DNA of 64,000 nt from Luteococcus sp038433135 (GTDB taxonomy: Bacteria; Actinomycetota; Actinomycetes; Propionibacteriales; Propionibacteriaceae), in assembly GCF_038433135.1 (NCBI RefSeq), contig NZ_JBCDMV010000019.1, positions 1 to 64,000 of the forward strand, given 5' to 3'. Position 1 is the stretch's first letter; the number at the start of each line of letters is the position of its first letter. The position numbers and the translations under genes are program-made. Shown in pieces: positions 24,892 through 33,144 of this stretch. The notes under the pieces are model-generated. The model was not told the origin of the DNA and made no database searches. It worked only from the letters and a program-made list of their open reading frames with translations.

Positions 24892-24908
24892 GGGCTTATG
24901 GTGACTTC

Positions 24909-25175
24909 ATGGACAACCCGATGAGCCTGGCCACGGCCCCGATGGGGCGCCCCCTCACCCTGCTGCGTGCAGAGGGGACGCCAGACTTGTGTCGTCGGCT
25001 CGCGGCCCTGGGGTTGCGCCGCGGCGCCCAGGTCCGGCTGGTGCACCGCACCGCCGGTGGCGGCCGGGTGCTGCACGTCGCCGGATCCCGGATTGCGCTG
25101 GACAAGTCGATGCTGCGACGACTGTTCGTCGAGCCGATCCTGACCGAGGCCGACCTGCCGGAGGCTGCAGCATGA
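24909..25175 (+). CDS. feoA: Ferrous iron transport protein A
   Basis: An 88-residue small SH3-like protein that accompanies the FeoB iron transporter. Family features are PDLCRRLAALGLRRGAQVRLVHRTAGGGRVLHVAGSRIALDKSMLRRLFV, matching the FeoA core (RLxxLGLxPGxxV...GxxxALxxxxAxxI). It is first of a three-gene operon behind the iron box; its stop overlaps feoB by ATGA. A start four codons later is possible. Confidence 0.9.
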   Translation: MDNPMSLATAPMGRPLTLLRAEGTPDLCRRLAALGLRRGAQVRLVHRTAGGGRVLHVAGSRIALDKSMLRRLFVEPILTEADLPEAAA

Positions 25176-27244
25176 GCATCACCACCGAATCGCCCGAACT
25201 GCTCCAGGTGGGCAAGCGCCGAGACGTGCTGAGCGCCAAGGCCTGCTGTCAGGACACGGCCGGCAGCGGTGCCGGCCCCGATGCCCCCGTGATCGCCCTG
25301 GTGGGCGCCCCCAATTCCGGCAAGTCCACCCTGTTCAACACTCTCACCGGCGCACGGGTCACCATGGGCAACTGGCCCGGAACCACCGTCGAGGTCTCGC
25401 GCGGCGTCTGGCGCACCACGGTGGAGGGCCGCACCTGCGACTGCGTCGACTGTCACTGCGAAACCACCGGCACCGCGCCGAAGAGGCTGGAGATGACGCT
25501 GATCGACCTGCCCGGCGCCTACTCGCTGGATCCGGTCAGCCCCGACGAGGCGCTCACCCGCGAACTGTTGGTGGACGGTCCCGTCGACGAACGACCCGAC
25601 GTCACCATCGTCGTGGCTGATGCCGCCCACTTGGCGCGCAGCCTGTACATGGTGGCGCAGCTGCGGGAACGCTCGATGAAGGTGGTCGTGGCGCTCACCA
25701 TGCTGGACGTCGCCCGCCACCGCGGGATCGACATCGACACCTTCGCGCTGGCCACCGAACTGGGTTGCCCCGTGGTGGGCATCGACCCCCGGCACCGCCG
25801 TGGCGACGACAACCTGACCAAGACCGTGCATGAGGCGCTGGGCGCCCCCGCCGCCCAGCCCCGCACCCTGTCCGAGGTTCCCTCATCGGAGCTGGCGCCA
25901 TTGGATGCCGACCTGGTGCGCGAGGACGAACGCTTCGGCTTCATCGAGTCCGCCGTCGCCGCCGGCACCCGCGATTCGGGGGAGGCTCGCGCGTCGCTGA
26001 GCGACAAGGTGGATCGCTGGGTGACCGCGCCAGTGATCGGCCCGCTGATCTTCATGGCCGTGATGTGGTGCGTCTTCCAGATCACCACCGTCGTGGCCGC
26101 CCCGATGCAGGACTTCCTGGACGGGCTCTTCACCGGCCCGATCAGCGACGGTGTCACCTGGGCGCTGAGCCAGGTTGGGCTGGGGGAGAGCTGGGTCCAG
26201 GGCCTGCTGGTGGACGGCCTGGTGGCCGGCGTCGGCATGCTGCTCACCTTCGCCCCGCTGATGGCGCTGATGTTCCTGCTGCTGGCGCTGCTGGAGGATT
26301 CGGGCTACATGGCACGCGCCGCCGTGGTCACCGACCGGATGATGCGCTCGCTGGGGCTGCCGGGCCGGGCCTTCCTGCCGCTGGTGGTGGGCTTCGGTTG
26401 CAATGTGCCGGCCATCTCCGCGACGCGGATCCTGCCGCAGGAGCGACAGCGGATCCTCACCGCGCTGCTGGTGCCCTTCACCAGCTGCACCGCCCGACTG
26501 ACCGTCTACGTGCTGGTGGCCACCACCTTCTTTGGCAGGTGGGCCGGCACCGTGGTCTTCGCGATGTACCTGGTCAGCATCCTGATGGTGGTGCTTTGCG
26601 GCCTGGCACTGCGCAAGACCCTGTGGCGCACCATGGGCGCCGAGCCGCTGGTGCTGGATCTGCCGCCCTACCAGCGGCCGACCGTCCGCCTGACCGCCGC
26701 CGTCACCTGGACCCGACTCAAGGGCTTCCTGCAGACCGCGTCGGGAATCATCGTCGCGACGGTCTGCGTGGTGTGGTTGCTGCAGTCCATCCCGACGGGT
26801 GGCGGTGAGCGCTTCGGTGAGGTGCCGGTGGAGGATTCCGCCTATGGCGTCGCCGCGCAGGCCGTCAGCCCGGTCTTCGGCCCCGCCGGTTTCGACCAGT
26901 GGCAGACCACCTCGGCGATGGTGGTGGGCTTCGTCGCCAAGGAGGCCGTGATCTCCTCCTGGGCACAGACCTACGCCGTCGACGAGCCCGAGGAGGGCGG
27001 CGACCCCGGCACCCTGGGGCAGCGGATCACCGCCGACTTCGAGAAGTCATCGGGCGGACACCCGCTGCCGGCCGTGATCGCCTTCCTGGTCTTCCTGCTG
27101 GCCTACACACCCTGCGTAGCGACGCTGGCCGCGCAGAAGCGCGAGATCGGGCTGAAGTGGACCATCTTCGGCGTGGCGATGCAGCTGGCCGTCGCCTGGG
27201 TCAGCGCCGTGGCGATCTTCCAGATCGGAAGGCTGTTCTGGTGA
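25172..27244 (+). CDS. feoB: Ferrous iron transporter B (GTPase-linked)
   Basis: A 690-residue Fe(II) permease. The N-terminal G domain has G1 GAPNSGKS (45-52), switch-I NWPGTTVEV (68-75) and G3 DLPGAYSL. The C-terminal membrane domain has about nine helices, including the duplicated Gate motifs (LLLALLEDSGYMARAAVVTDR and GFGCNVPAISATR) and the late FVAKEAVIS. Cysteines C89, C91, C94 and C96 form a CDCVDCHC cluster inserted between switch I and G3, and C25/C26 lie near the N-terminus. These are extra relative to the E. coli protein. Expression is coupled to feoA and feoC by 4-bp overlaps. Confidence 0.95.
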   Translation: MSITTESPELLQVGKRRDVLSAKACCQDTAGSGAGPDAPVIALVGAPNSGKSTLFNTLTGARVTMGNWPGTTVEVSRGVWRTTVEGRTCDCVDCHCETTGTAPKRLEMTLIDLPGAYSLDPVSPDEALTRELLVDGPVDERPDVTIVVADAAHLARSLYMVAQLRERSMKVVVALTMLDVARHRGIDIDTFALATELGCPVVGIDPRHRRGDDNLTKTVHEALGAPAAQPRTLSEVPSSELAPLDADLVREDERFGFIESAVAAGTRDSGEARASLSDKVDRWVTAPVIGPLIFMAVMWCVFQITTVVAAPMQDFLDGLFTGPISDGVTWALSQVGLGESWVQGLLVDGLVAGVGMLLTFAPLMALMFLLLALLEDSGYMARAAVVTDRMMRSLGLPGRAFLPLVVGFGCNVPAISATRILPQERQRILTALLVPFTSCTARLTVYVLVATTFFGRWAGTVVFAMYLVSILMVVLCGLALRKTLWRTMGAEPLVLDLPPYQRPTVRLTAAVTWTRLKGFLQTASGIIVATVCVVWLLQSIPTGGGERFGEVPVEDSAYGVAAQAVSPVFGPAGFDQWQTTSAMVVGFVAKEAVISSWAQTYAVDEPEEGGDPGTLGQRITADFEKSSGGHPLPAVIAFLVFLLAYTPCVATLAAQKREIGLKWTIFGVAMQLAVAWVSAVAIFQIGRLFW

Positions 27245-27558
27245 TCCAGGTCACCAGCACCCGGGGCCCGGTCCGCCCGCTGAGCGCGGTGCTCGCCGCC
27301 TTCGAGGACGGCGCCACCAGTCTGGACGAGATCAGCGAGCGCACCGGCCTGGACCGGGGCGTGGTGCAGAGCGCGGTGGACCACCTGCGCCGGATGGGCC
27401 GGATCGAGGCCAAGGAGCTGGCGATGGGCTGCCCCAGCGGCGGCTGCGGCTCCTGCGCCTCGGGCACCGCCGACGGGGGTGCGGGCTGTGGCTCGGATGG
27501 TCCGTCGGCCCAGCGCACCGGCCCGGTGCTGGTGCAGCTCAGCCTGCGTCGCCCCTGA
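27241..27558 (+). CDS. FeoC-like winged-helix protein with cysteine motif
   Basis: A 105-residue protein read from a GTG that overlaps the feoB stop. Residues 12-60 form a winged-helix (LSAVLAAFEDGATSLDEISERTGLDRGVVQSAVDHLRRMGRI), as in FeoC. Cysteines C64, C69, C72 and C83 in GCPSGGCGSC...AGC could bind an iron-sulfur cluster or metal, matching the Cys-rich loop of FeoC. The C-terminal stretch VLVQLSLRRP is short. Likely modulates FeoB activity or stability; not proven for this subgroup. Confidence 0.82.
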   Translation: MIQVTSTRGPVRPLSAVLAAFEDGATSLDEISERTGLDRGVVQSAVDHLRRMGRIEAKELAMGCPSGGCGSCASGTADGGAGCGSDGPSAQRTGPVLVQLSLRRP

Positions 27559-27593
27559 TGACTCACTCCTGATGCCTCGGCCCTGACAAGGGG

Positions 27594-27669
27594 CCTCGAC
27601 AGGCTCGGCCATCGTGGTTGCGGAGGCTCCCCAAGTCGCCCGACCACGGTCCCCGAGCCTGTCGGGAGG
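27594..27669. repeat. Intergenic palindromic repeat element
   Basis: CCTCGACAGGCTCGG (27594-27608) leads into GCCATCGTGGTTG, and after about 40 bases CCACGGTCCCCGAGCCTGTCGGGAGG forms the opposing arm. This is the same element family as at 20152-20275. It fills the gap between the convergent feoC-like and hypothetical genes and may act as a bidirectional terminator. Confidence 0.8.
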
Positions 27670-27671
27670 GC

Positions 27672-28130
27672 CTACTTGTCGGAAACCTGGATCTGTTGTC
27701 CGCCGCGATCCACGAAGGGGCGCTTGCGGCGGGGCGAGGCCAGCTGGATGGGGAAACTGCGTTCCCGGCCCGAGGCGTCGCTGGTGCCCTTCCCGGCGGT
27801 GGTGATGTCCACCGCCAGCACGATCCGGTCGCCGTGCTCGTCGATCGTCACGTCGGCCGAGTCGAAGTCCTTGCCCACCACGTAGTACCCGGTGAACTCG
27901 CGCTCGGCCTCGTCGGTGCCCGGCACCACCCGCGAGACCGTCCCGGGCTTGGTGTCACGCATCCGCAGGCAGCCGGAAAAGGTCGTGCCGCTCAGCGCCG
28001 CCGCGGCGATCACGGCGGTGCGCCGGGCGATCGGTCGGTCGGTGGCCAACCGGTACAGGGCTCTGCTGCGACGCGGGGACATTGAGAGTGGGGACTTCGA
28101 GCGCGGGGACTTCGGGCTACGGCCGGTCAT
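27672..28130 (-). CDS. Hypothetical exported protein
   Basis: A 152-residue protein of no recognised family. A basic N-terminus (RSPKSPRSKSPLSMSPRRSRALYR) precedes a short hydrophobic stretch (TAVIAAAALSGTTFSGC). The weak lipobox (FSGC) makes lipidation uncertain. The remainder is a small domain with TGYYVVGKDFDSADVTIDEHGDRIVLAVDITTAG. A start 16 codons downstream is plausible. Divergent from murI with an 86-bp gap. Confidence 0.6.
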   Translation of the reverse strand: MTGRSPKSPRSKSPLSMSPRRSRALYRLATDRPIARRTAVIAAAALSGTTFSGCLRMRDTKPGTVSRVVPGTDEAEREFTGYYVVGKDFDSADVTIDEHGDRIVLAVDITTAGKGTSDASGRERSFPIQLASPRRKRPFVDRGGQQIQVSDK

Positions 28131-28216
28131 GCGGTTCTCCCTGCGAGCGATGTTGGGTGATGGTGGGGCATGTCGCCCACGAGAACTATCATTGCTCGGG
28201 TTGAAAGGAAGTGCGA

Positions 28217-29044
28217 GTGATCCCCTTCGAGTCAGAGATCGGCAGCGACGCCCCGATCGGCATCTTCGACTCCGGCTTCGGCGGCCTGACCGTCGCCCGG
28301 GCCATCGTCGACCAGTTGCCCAATGAGGACGTCATCTACCTGGGCGACACCGCACGCACCCCGTACGGCCCCCGACCGATCGCCGAGGTGCGCTCCTTTG
28401 CGATCGAGTGCATGGATCGGCTGGTGACCCACGGCGTGAAGGCCCTGGTCATCGCCTGCAATTCCGCGTCGTCGGCGGCGCTGCGCGATGCCCGCGAACG
28501 CTACGACGTGCCGATCATCGAGGTGATCCTGCCCGCCGCCCGTCGCGCCGTCGCCGCCACTCGGAACAACAAGGTGGGCGTGATCTGTACCGAGGCCACC
28601 GCCAATTCCCGCTCCTACAACGACGCCGTCGTGGTGGCGCCGCAGGTGCAGCTGACCACCCAGGCCTGCCCACGCTTCGTCGAATTCGTCGAGGCCGGAA
28701 TCACCGGCGGCGACGACCTGCTCTCGGTTGCCCGCGAATACCTGGAGCCGATCCAGCGTGCCGGCTGCGACACCCTGATCCTCGGGTGCACCCACTACCC
28801 GCTGCTGCAGGGCGTGATCAGCTACGTCCTGGGCGACGAGGTGACCCTGGTCAGCTCATCGGAGGAGTGCGCCAAGGCCACCTACACCACGCTGCAGCGC
28901 CGCGAACTGCTGCACCACACCCCCCGGGAGGCGCAGCGGCTCTTCCTGACCACCGGCAGCAATCACGACTTCCAGGGCATCGGCGGGCGCCTGATGGACG
29001 GTTTCGTGAACGACGTGCAACAGATCGCGTTGGGCAAGCGCTGA
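28217..29044 (+). CDS. murI: Glutamate racemase
   Basis: Makes D-glutamate for peptidoglycan. The 275-residue enzyme has IGIFDSGFGGLTVAR (catalytic-region Asp), Cys81 in ALVIACNSASS and Cys191 in LILGCTHYPLL, the two catalytic cysteines. YLGDTARTPYG is the conserved substrate loop. Start is the second of two in-frame GTGs, because AAAGGAA abuts the first one. In mycobacteria murI also sits in the neighbourhood of rph and rdgB, which follow here 2.6 kb downstream. Confidence 0.94.
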   Translation: MIPFESEIGSDAPIGIFDSGFGGLTVARAIVDQLPNEDVIYLGDTARTPYGPRPIAEVRSFAIECMDRLVTHGVKALVIACNSASSAALRDARERYDVPIIEVILPAARRAVAATRNNKVGVICTEATANSRSYNDAVVVAPQVQLTTQACPRFVEFVEAGITGGDDLLSVAREYLEPIQRAGCDTLILGCTHYPLLQGVISYVLGDEVTLVSSSEECAKATYTTLQRRELLHHTPREAQRLFLTTGSNHDFQGIGGRLMDGFVNDVQQIALGKR

Positions 29045-29103
29045 CCCTGTTCGAAGGGTGGCAGGATTGGTGTCAGGCACACCACCGGACGTGAGGAGAC
29101 GCC

Positions 29104-29223
29104 ATGTGCATGAAGGTCACCTGCGAGAAGTGCGGCAAGCCCACCTGGGCCGGCTGCGGCGAGCACATCGAGGAAGCGCTCAAGGACGTCAAGCCCGAAG
29201 ACCGCTGCACCTGCCCCAAGTAG
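29104..29223 (+). CDS. 39-residue cysteine-rich protein
   Basis: A very small ORF (39 residues) with a good GAGGAG ribosome site eight bases upstream. The protein begins MCMKVTCEKCGKPTWAGCG and ends CTCPK. Cysteines C2, C7, C10, C18, C34 and C36 give a CxxCGKxTWAGCGxH pattern. I recognise this from many short conserved proteins of actinobacteria that share a CxxCGKTTWAGCGQH signature; they have no assigned function. It probably binds zinc. It sits between murI and the mycothiol dehydrogenase. Confidence 0.75.
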   Translation: MCMKVTCEKCGKPTWAGCGEHIEEALKDVKPEDRCTCPK

Positions 29224-29339
29224 TCATCCCGACCGAGTAGTCATTCCGACCGACCCGGCAGCCGCTGCCGTGGTGCTTCCTGATGCACCCGACGGCGGCT
29301 GCGCCACGTCGCCACCCGAACCGTCGAAGGAGAACCCCC

Positions 29340-30428
29340 ATGAGCCAGACCGTGAAGGCCGTCATTTCCCGCAGCAAGGATGCCGACGTCGAACTGGTGG
29401 ACATCGTCGTCCCCGATCCCGGGCCGGGCGAGGCGCTGGTGAAGGTGCAGGCCTGCGGCGTCTGCCACACCGATCTGCACTACAAGCAGGGCGGGATCAA
29501 CGACGACTTCCCCTTCCTGTTGGGCCACGAGGCCGCCGGTGTGGTCGAGGCCGTCGGCGAGGGCGTCAGCAATGTGAAGCCCGGTGACTACGTGGTGCTC
29601 AACTGGCGCGCGGTCTGCGGCCAGTGCCGCGCCTGCCTCAAGGGTGAGCCGTGGTACTGCTTCAATACCGCCAATGCAACCCAGAGGATGACCCTGACCG
29701 ACGGCACCGAGCTCAGCCCGGCGCTGGGGATCGGCGCCTTCGCGGAGAAGACGCTGGTGGCCGCGGGGCAGTGCACCATCGTCGACGAGGCCGCCGAACC
29801 CGCCGTGGCCGGCCTGCTGGGCTGTGGCGTGATGGCCGGCCTGGGTGCCTCGCTGAACACGGGCCAGGTCAAGCGCGGAGAGAGCGTGGCCGTGATTGGT
29901 CTGGGCGGTGTGGGGATGGCCGCGGTCGCCGGTGCCGTGCTGGCCGGTGCGGCGACGGTGGTGGCGGTGGACACCGATGACCGCAAGCTGGAGATCGCCA
30001 AGAGCCTGGGCGCGACCCACACCGTCCACTCCACCGATGACACCGTCGTCCAGCAGATCAAGGATATTTGTGACGGCTTCGGCGCCGACGTCGTGGTGGA
30101 CGCGGTCGGGCGGCCCGAGACCTTCCAGCAGGCCTTCGAGGCGCGGGATCTGGCCGGCCGGGTGGTGCTCGTCGGCGTCCCCACGCCGGACATGAGCTGG
30201 GAGATCCCGTTGATCGAGATCTTCAGCCGCGGCGGCGCGATCAAGTCGTCGTGGTACGGCGACTGCCTGCCCAGCCGGGACTTCCCGATGCTGGTCAACC
30301 TCTACCTGCAGGGCCGGCTGCCGCTGGACGCCTTCGTCACCGAGAAGATCGGCCTGGGCGACGTGGAATCCGCATTCGCCCGGATGAAGTCCGGTGATGT
30401 GCTGCGTAGTGTGGTCGTCATCGACTGA
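29340..30428 (+). CDS. mscR: S-(hydroxymethyl)mycothiol dehydrogenase
   Basis: Zinc-dependent class III-like alcohol dehydrogenase that oxidises the formaldehyde-mycothiol adduct, and S-nitrosomycothiol in the mycobacterial MscR. The 362-residue enzyme has the catalytic zinc ligands Cys42 and His63, structural-zinc cysteines C93, C96, C99 and C107 (CGQCRACLKGEPWYC) and a Rossmann GLGGVGMA motif. The highly conserved VKAVISRSKDADVELVDIVVP opening is characteristic of the mycothiol-dependent form. An AAGGAG motif lies six bases upstream. A metallo-beta-lactamase hydrolase follows in the same direction, the arrangement known for Rv2259-Rv2260, and points to a mycothiol-producing actinobacterium. 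Confidence 0.92.
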   Translation: MSQTVKAVISRSKDADVELVDIVVPDPGPGEALVKVQACGVCHTDLHYKQGGINDDFPFLLGHEAAGVVEAVGEGVSNVKPGDYVVLNWRAVCGQCRACLKGEPWYCFNTANATQRMTLTDGTELSPALGIGAFAEKTLVAAGQCTIVDEAAEPAVAGLLGCGVMAGLGASLNTGQVKRGESVAVIGLGGVGMAAVAGAVLAGAATVVAVDTDDRKLEIAKSLGATHTVHSTDDTVVQQIKDICDGFGADVVVDAVGRPETFQQAFEARDLAGRVVLVGVPTPDMSWEIPLIEIFSRGGAIKSSWYGDCLPSRDFPMLVNLYLQGRLPLDAFVTEKIGLGDVESAFARMKSGDVLRSVVVID

Positions 30429-30457
30429 CAGCCCCGCGACACCCCGCGCCCCGACGG

Positions 30458-30472
30458 CCGAGCCTGTCGAGG
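30458..30472. repeat. Half copy of the palindromic repeat
   Basis: A single arm CCGAGCCTGTCGAGG identical to the core of the family lies between the dehydrogenase and the MBL-fold gene. The opposing arm and the central CATCGTGGT segment are missing. Confidence 0.6.
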
Positions 30473-30496
30473 CCCCTCAAACCGGAGGAGAACCCC

Positions 30497-31108
30497 ATGA
30501 CCCTGCGTATTGACCACGGCGTCGTCAGCGGCACCTTCAGCCTGGATGGCGAGACCTTTGACGTCGAGAACAACATCTGGGTGCTGGGCGACGACGCCGA
30601 GTGCCTGGTGATCGACGCCCCGCACGACGTGGACGCGCTCCTGGAGGTGGTGGCCGGCCGCAAGGTCGTCGCGGTGGTCTGCACCCACGGCCACGACGAC
30701 CACGTCCGGGTTGCCCCCGAGCTGGCCCAGCGGGTGGACGCGCCGGTGCTGCTGCACCCCGACGACCTGCCCGTCTGGCACCTCACCCACCCGGAGACCC
30801 TGCCGAACCTGCCGCTGGCCGACGGCCAGACGCTGCAGGTGGCCGGGCATGACGTGCGGGTGATCCACACCCCCGGCCACGCGCCGGGCGGAGTCTGCCT
30901 GTACGTGCCGTCGCGGGGGGTGTTGTTCAGCGGTGACACGCTCTTCCAGGGTGGCCCCGGCGCGACCGGCCGCTCCTTCTCGAGCCGCGAGATGCTGGAG
31001 GACAGCATCCGCACCCGGCTGTTCACCCTGCCGAACGACACGGTGGTGCACACCGGGCACGGCGAGTCCACGACGATCGGGGCGGAGGCCGACGCCCTGG
31101 GGCGCTGA
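30497..31108 (+). CDS. MBL-fold metallo-hydrolase of the mycothiol formaldehyde pathway
   Basis: A 203-residue metallo-beta-lactamase-fold hydrolase. The metal motif HxHxDH is at His64, His66, Asp68 and His69 (CTHGHDDH), with later ligands in TPGHAPGG and FSGDTLF, and HTGHGES near the end. It follows the mycothiol dehydrogenase, as in mycobacteria (Rv2260), and is expected to hydrolyse the thioester formed there (S-formylmycothiol-like) or a related glyoxalase substrate. A GGAGGAG ribosome site precedes the ATG by seven bases. Confidence 0.88.
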   Translation: MTLRIDHGVVSGTFSLDGETFDVENNIWVLGDDAECLVIDAPHDVDALLEVVAGRKVVAVVCTHGHDDHVRVAPELAQRVDAPVLLHPDDLPVWHLTHPETLPNLPLADGQTLQVAGHDVRVIHTPGHAPGGVCLYVPSRGVLFSGDTLFQGGPGATGRSFSSREMLEDSIRTRLFTLPNDTVVHTGHGESTTIGAEADALGR

Positions 31109-31127
31109 GGGATCGCGGCGCCGCGGG

Positions 31128-31505
31128 TCAGGCGCCCCTGGCGACGATGCGCGCACGACGGACCAAGTCCGCCTGGAGTGGCAGCCGAGCCAGCGCTATC
31201 GCCTGCTGCCAGGCCGGTCGATCCCGCCAGTCCATCGCCATCTTGAGATTGCCCGGGAAGACCCCGACGAACAGGGCAGCCGCGGCCCCACCGCCCAGAC
31301 GCCGCGTGGCAGGCACGGCCAGCAGGCCGGCCACGGCCAGCTCGGCCACGCCGGAGCCCAGGGTCCAGGCGCGGGGTGTGCCCGGCAGCGGTTCGGGGAT
31401 GAGCTGATCGAAGGGTTCGGGCCTGATGAAGTGCAGGACGCCCATCGTGCTGCACAGGGCAGCCAGACCCAGTGCATTTCGGGTGACGTAATCCGGTTCG
31501 GGCAT
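31128..31505 (-). CDS. DoxX-like membrane protein
   Basis: A 125-residue membrane protein with about four short helices, resembling DoxX/DoxD-type proteins: ALGLAALCSTMGVLHFIRPEPFDQLIP, LGSGVAELAVAGLLAVPATRRLGGGAAAALFVGVFPGNLKMAMDW. The PxPFD and GVFPGNLxMAxDW motifs are family-like. Convergent with the MBL gene (19-bp gap) and divergent from rph. Role unknown. Confidence 0.8.
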   Translation of the reverse strand: MPEPDYVTRNALGLAALCSTMGVLHFIRPEPFDQLIPEPLPGTPRAWTLGSGVAELAVAGLLAVPATRRLGGGAAAALFVGVFPGNLKMAMDWRDRPAWQQAIALARLPLQADLVRRARIVARGA

Positions 31506-31603
31506 GTTCCCGACATTAGTTCATGCCGGCCACAGCGGTCCTGTCGGCGGTCGGGGACCGGTGGGGCGGAAAACTGTCGGTGGCACGCGATAGCTTTGGG
31601 GAC

Positions 31604-32368
31604 ATGGCAAACGAGCAGACCTCCACAAACCGAATCGACGGCCGGGCGGCCGACCAACTGCGCGAGGTGAGGATCACCCGCAACTGGCTGGACCATGCGG
31701 AGGGCTCATGCCTGATCGAGTTCGGCAAGACCCGGGTGCTGGTGGCCGCCAGCGTCGAGGAGGGCGTGCCGCGCTGGATGAAGGGACAGGGCAAGGGCTG
31801 GGTGACCAGCGAGTACGAGATGCTGCCCCGCGCCACCAATACCCGCAACGGCCGCGAATCCCGCAAGGGCAAGATCGGCGGCCGCACCCATGAGATCTCA
31901 CGGCTGATCGGCCGCGCGCTGCGCGCGGTGATCGACTACGAGGCGCTGGGTGAGAACACCATCATCATCGACTGCGACGTGCTGCAGGCCGACGGCGGCA
32001 CCCGGACCGCGTCGATCACCGGTGCCTACGTGGCGCTGGCCGACGCCGTCGAATACCTGCGTGGCAAGGGGGCCCTGAAGGGCGAACCGCTGAAGGACAC
32101 CGTTGCCGCGATCAGCGTGGGCGTCGTCGATGGCATCCCGATGCTGGACCTGGCCTACACCGAGGACTCCACCGCGGACACGGACATGAACATCGTGGTG
32201 GCCGGCAATGGTGACTTCATCGAGGTGCAGGGCACCGCGGAGGGCGTCCCCTTTGACCGTGACACCCTGAACACCCTGCTGGACCTGGGGCTGAAGGGCT
32301 GCTCGGAGCTCAAGCAGCTGCAGCAGGCGGCCCTGACTGCCGCCTCCGAGCCGAATGAGGCCAAGTGA
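31604..32368 (+). CDS. rph: Ribonuclease PH
   Basis: 3'-5' phosphorolytic exoribonuclease that trims tRNA 3' ends. The 254-residue protein has RADQLREVRITRNWLDHAEGS-type opening, VLVAASVEEGVPRWMKGQGKGWVTSEYEMLPRAT (phosphate-binding region), GRTHEISRLIGRALRAV and IDCDVLQADGGTRTASITGA. The annotated start gives the usual length; the upstream in-frame extension is not conserved. Its stop overlaps rdgB by one base, a pairing seen throughout actinobacteria. Confidence 0.95.
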   Translation: MANEQTSTNRIDGRAADQLREVRITRNWLDHAEGSCLIEFGKTRVLVAASVEEGVPRWMKGQGKGWVTSEYEMLPRATNTRNGRESRKGKIGGRTHEISRLIGRALRAVIDYEALGENTIIIDCDVLQADGGTRTASITGAYVALADAVEYLRGKGALKGEPLKDTVAAISVGVVDGIPMLDLAYTEDSTADTDMNIVVAGNGDFIEVQGTAEGVPFDRDTLNTLLDLGLKGCSELKQLQQAALTAASEPNEAK

Positions 32369-33144
32369 TGAACTCGACGGATGAGTGGGCGTCTGGCGCC
32401 ATGGAAGACCGAGAGCATCCCCGGGCCCAGGTGATCCTGGCCACCAACAATCCCAAGAAGCTGCGCGAGCTGCGGGCCGTCGTCGAGGCCGCGGAACTGC
32501 CGATCGACATCCTGGGGCTGTCCGACATCGACGCCTATCCCGAGCCCGCCGAGACCGAGCGCACCTTTGAGGGCAATGCCCTGATCAAGGCCCGCACCTG
32601 TGCGCTGCGCACCGGAATCCCTGCCCTGGCAGATGATTCCGGGATCGAGGTGGACGTACTCAACAACTGCCCCGGAGTGCGGTCCGCCCGCTGGGCCGGC
32701 CCGGAATGCGACGACGAGGCCAACAACGACCTGCTCTTGCGCCAGATCAGCGACGTCCCGCTGGGGCAGCGCACCGCGCGCTTCGTCTGCGCGATGGCCT
32801 TCGTGATCCCCAACGGGATGGAGGGGATGCGGCATGCCGAGTCGGTGCGTCGCGAATGGAGCGGTGACATCGCCTTCGAGCGGCATGGCGAGAACGGATT
32901 CGGCTATGACCCGATCTTCTGCCCCGACGACGCGCCGGAGGTGGACGGCCGTCGGCTCACCAGCGCCGAGCTGGCTCCGGACGTGAAGAACCGGATCAGC
33001 CACCGGGCCCAGGCCGTCGAGGCCATGCTGCCCACCGTCGCCGGCCTGTTGAACCTCAAGCTGGCCAGCGAACGCGCCGCCCGCCCGGACGAGGCGCCGG
33101 AGGCCGACGAGACCCAGGGGGATGCCGATGAAGCAGTATCTTGA
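32368..33144 (+). CDS. rdgB: XTP/dITP pyrophosphatase (RdgB/Ham1)
   Basis: Hydrolyses non-canonical purine nucleotides such as XTP and dITP, cleaning the nucleotide pool. The 258-residue protein carries VILATNNPKKLRELR (substrate loop), LADDSGIEVDVL (metal site) and GENGFGYDPIFCPDD. The start is uncertain: GTG at 32365, ATG at 32368 and a later MEDREHP are all in frame. The C-terminus has an unusual acidic tail (RPDEAPEADETQGDADEA) that overlaps the thyA start by 17 bases. Confidence 0.93.
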   Translation: MNSTDEWASGAMEDREHPRAQVILATNNPKKLRELRAVVEAAELPIDILGLSDIDAYPEPAETERTFEGNALIKARTCALRTGIPALADDSGIEVDVLNNCPGVRSARWAGPECDDEANNDLLLRQISDVPLGQRTARFVCAMAFVIPNGMEGMRHAESVRREWSGDIAFERHGENGFGYDPIFCPDDAPEVDGRRLTSAELAPDVKNRISHRAQAVEAMLPTVAGLLNLKLASERAARPDEAPEADETQGDADEAVS

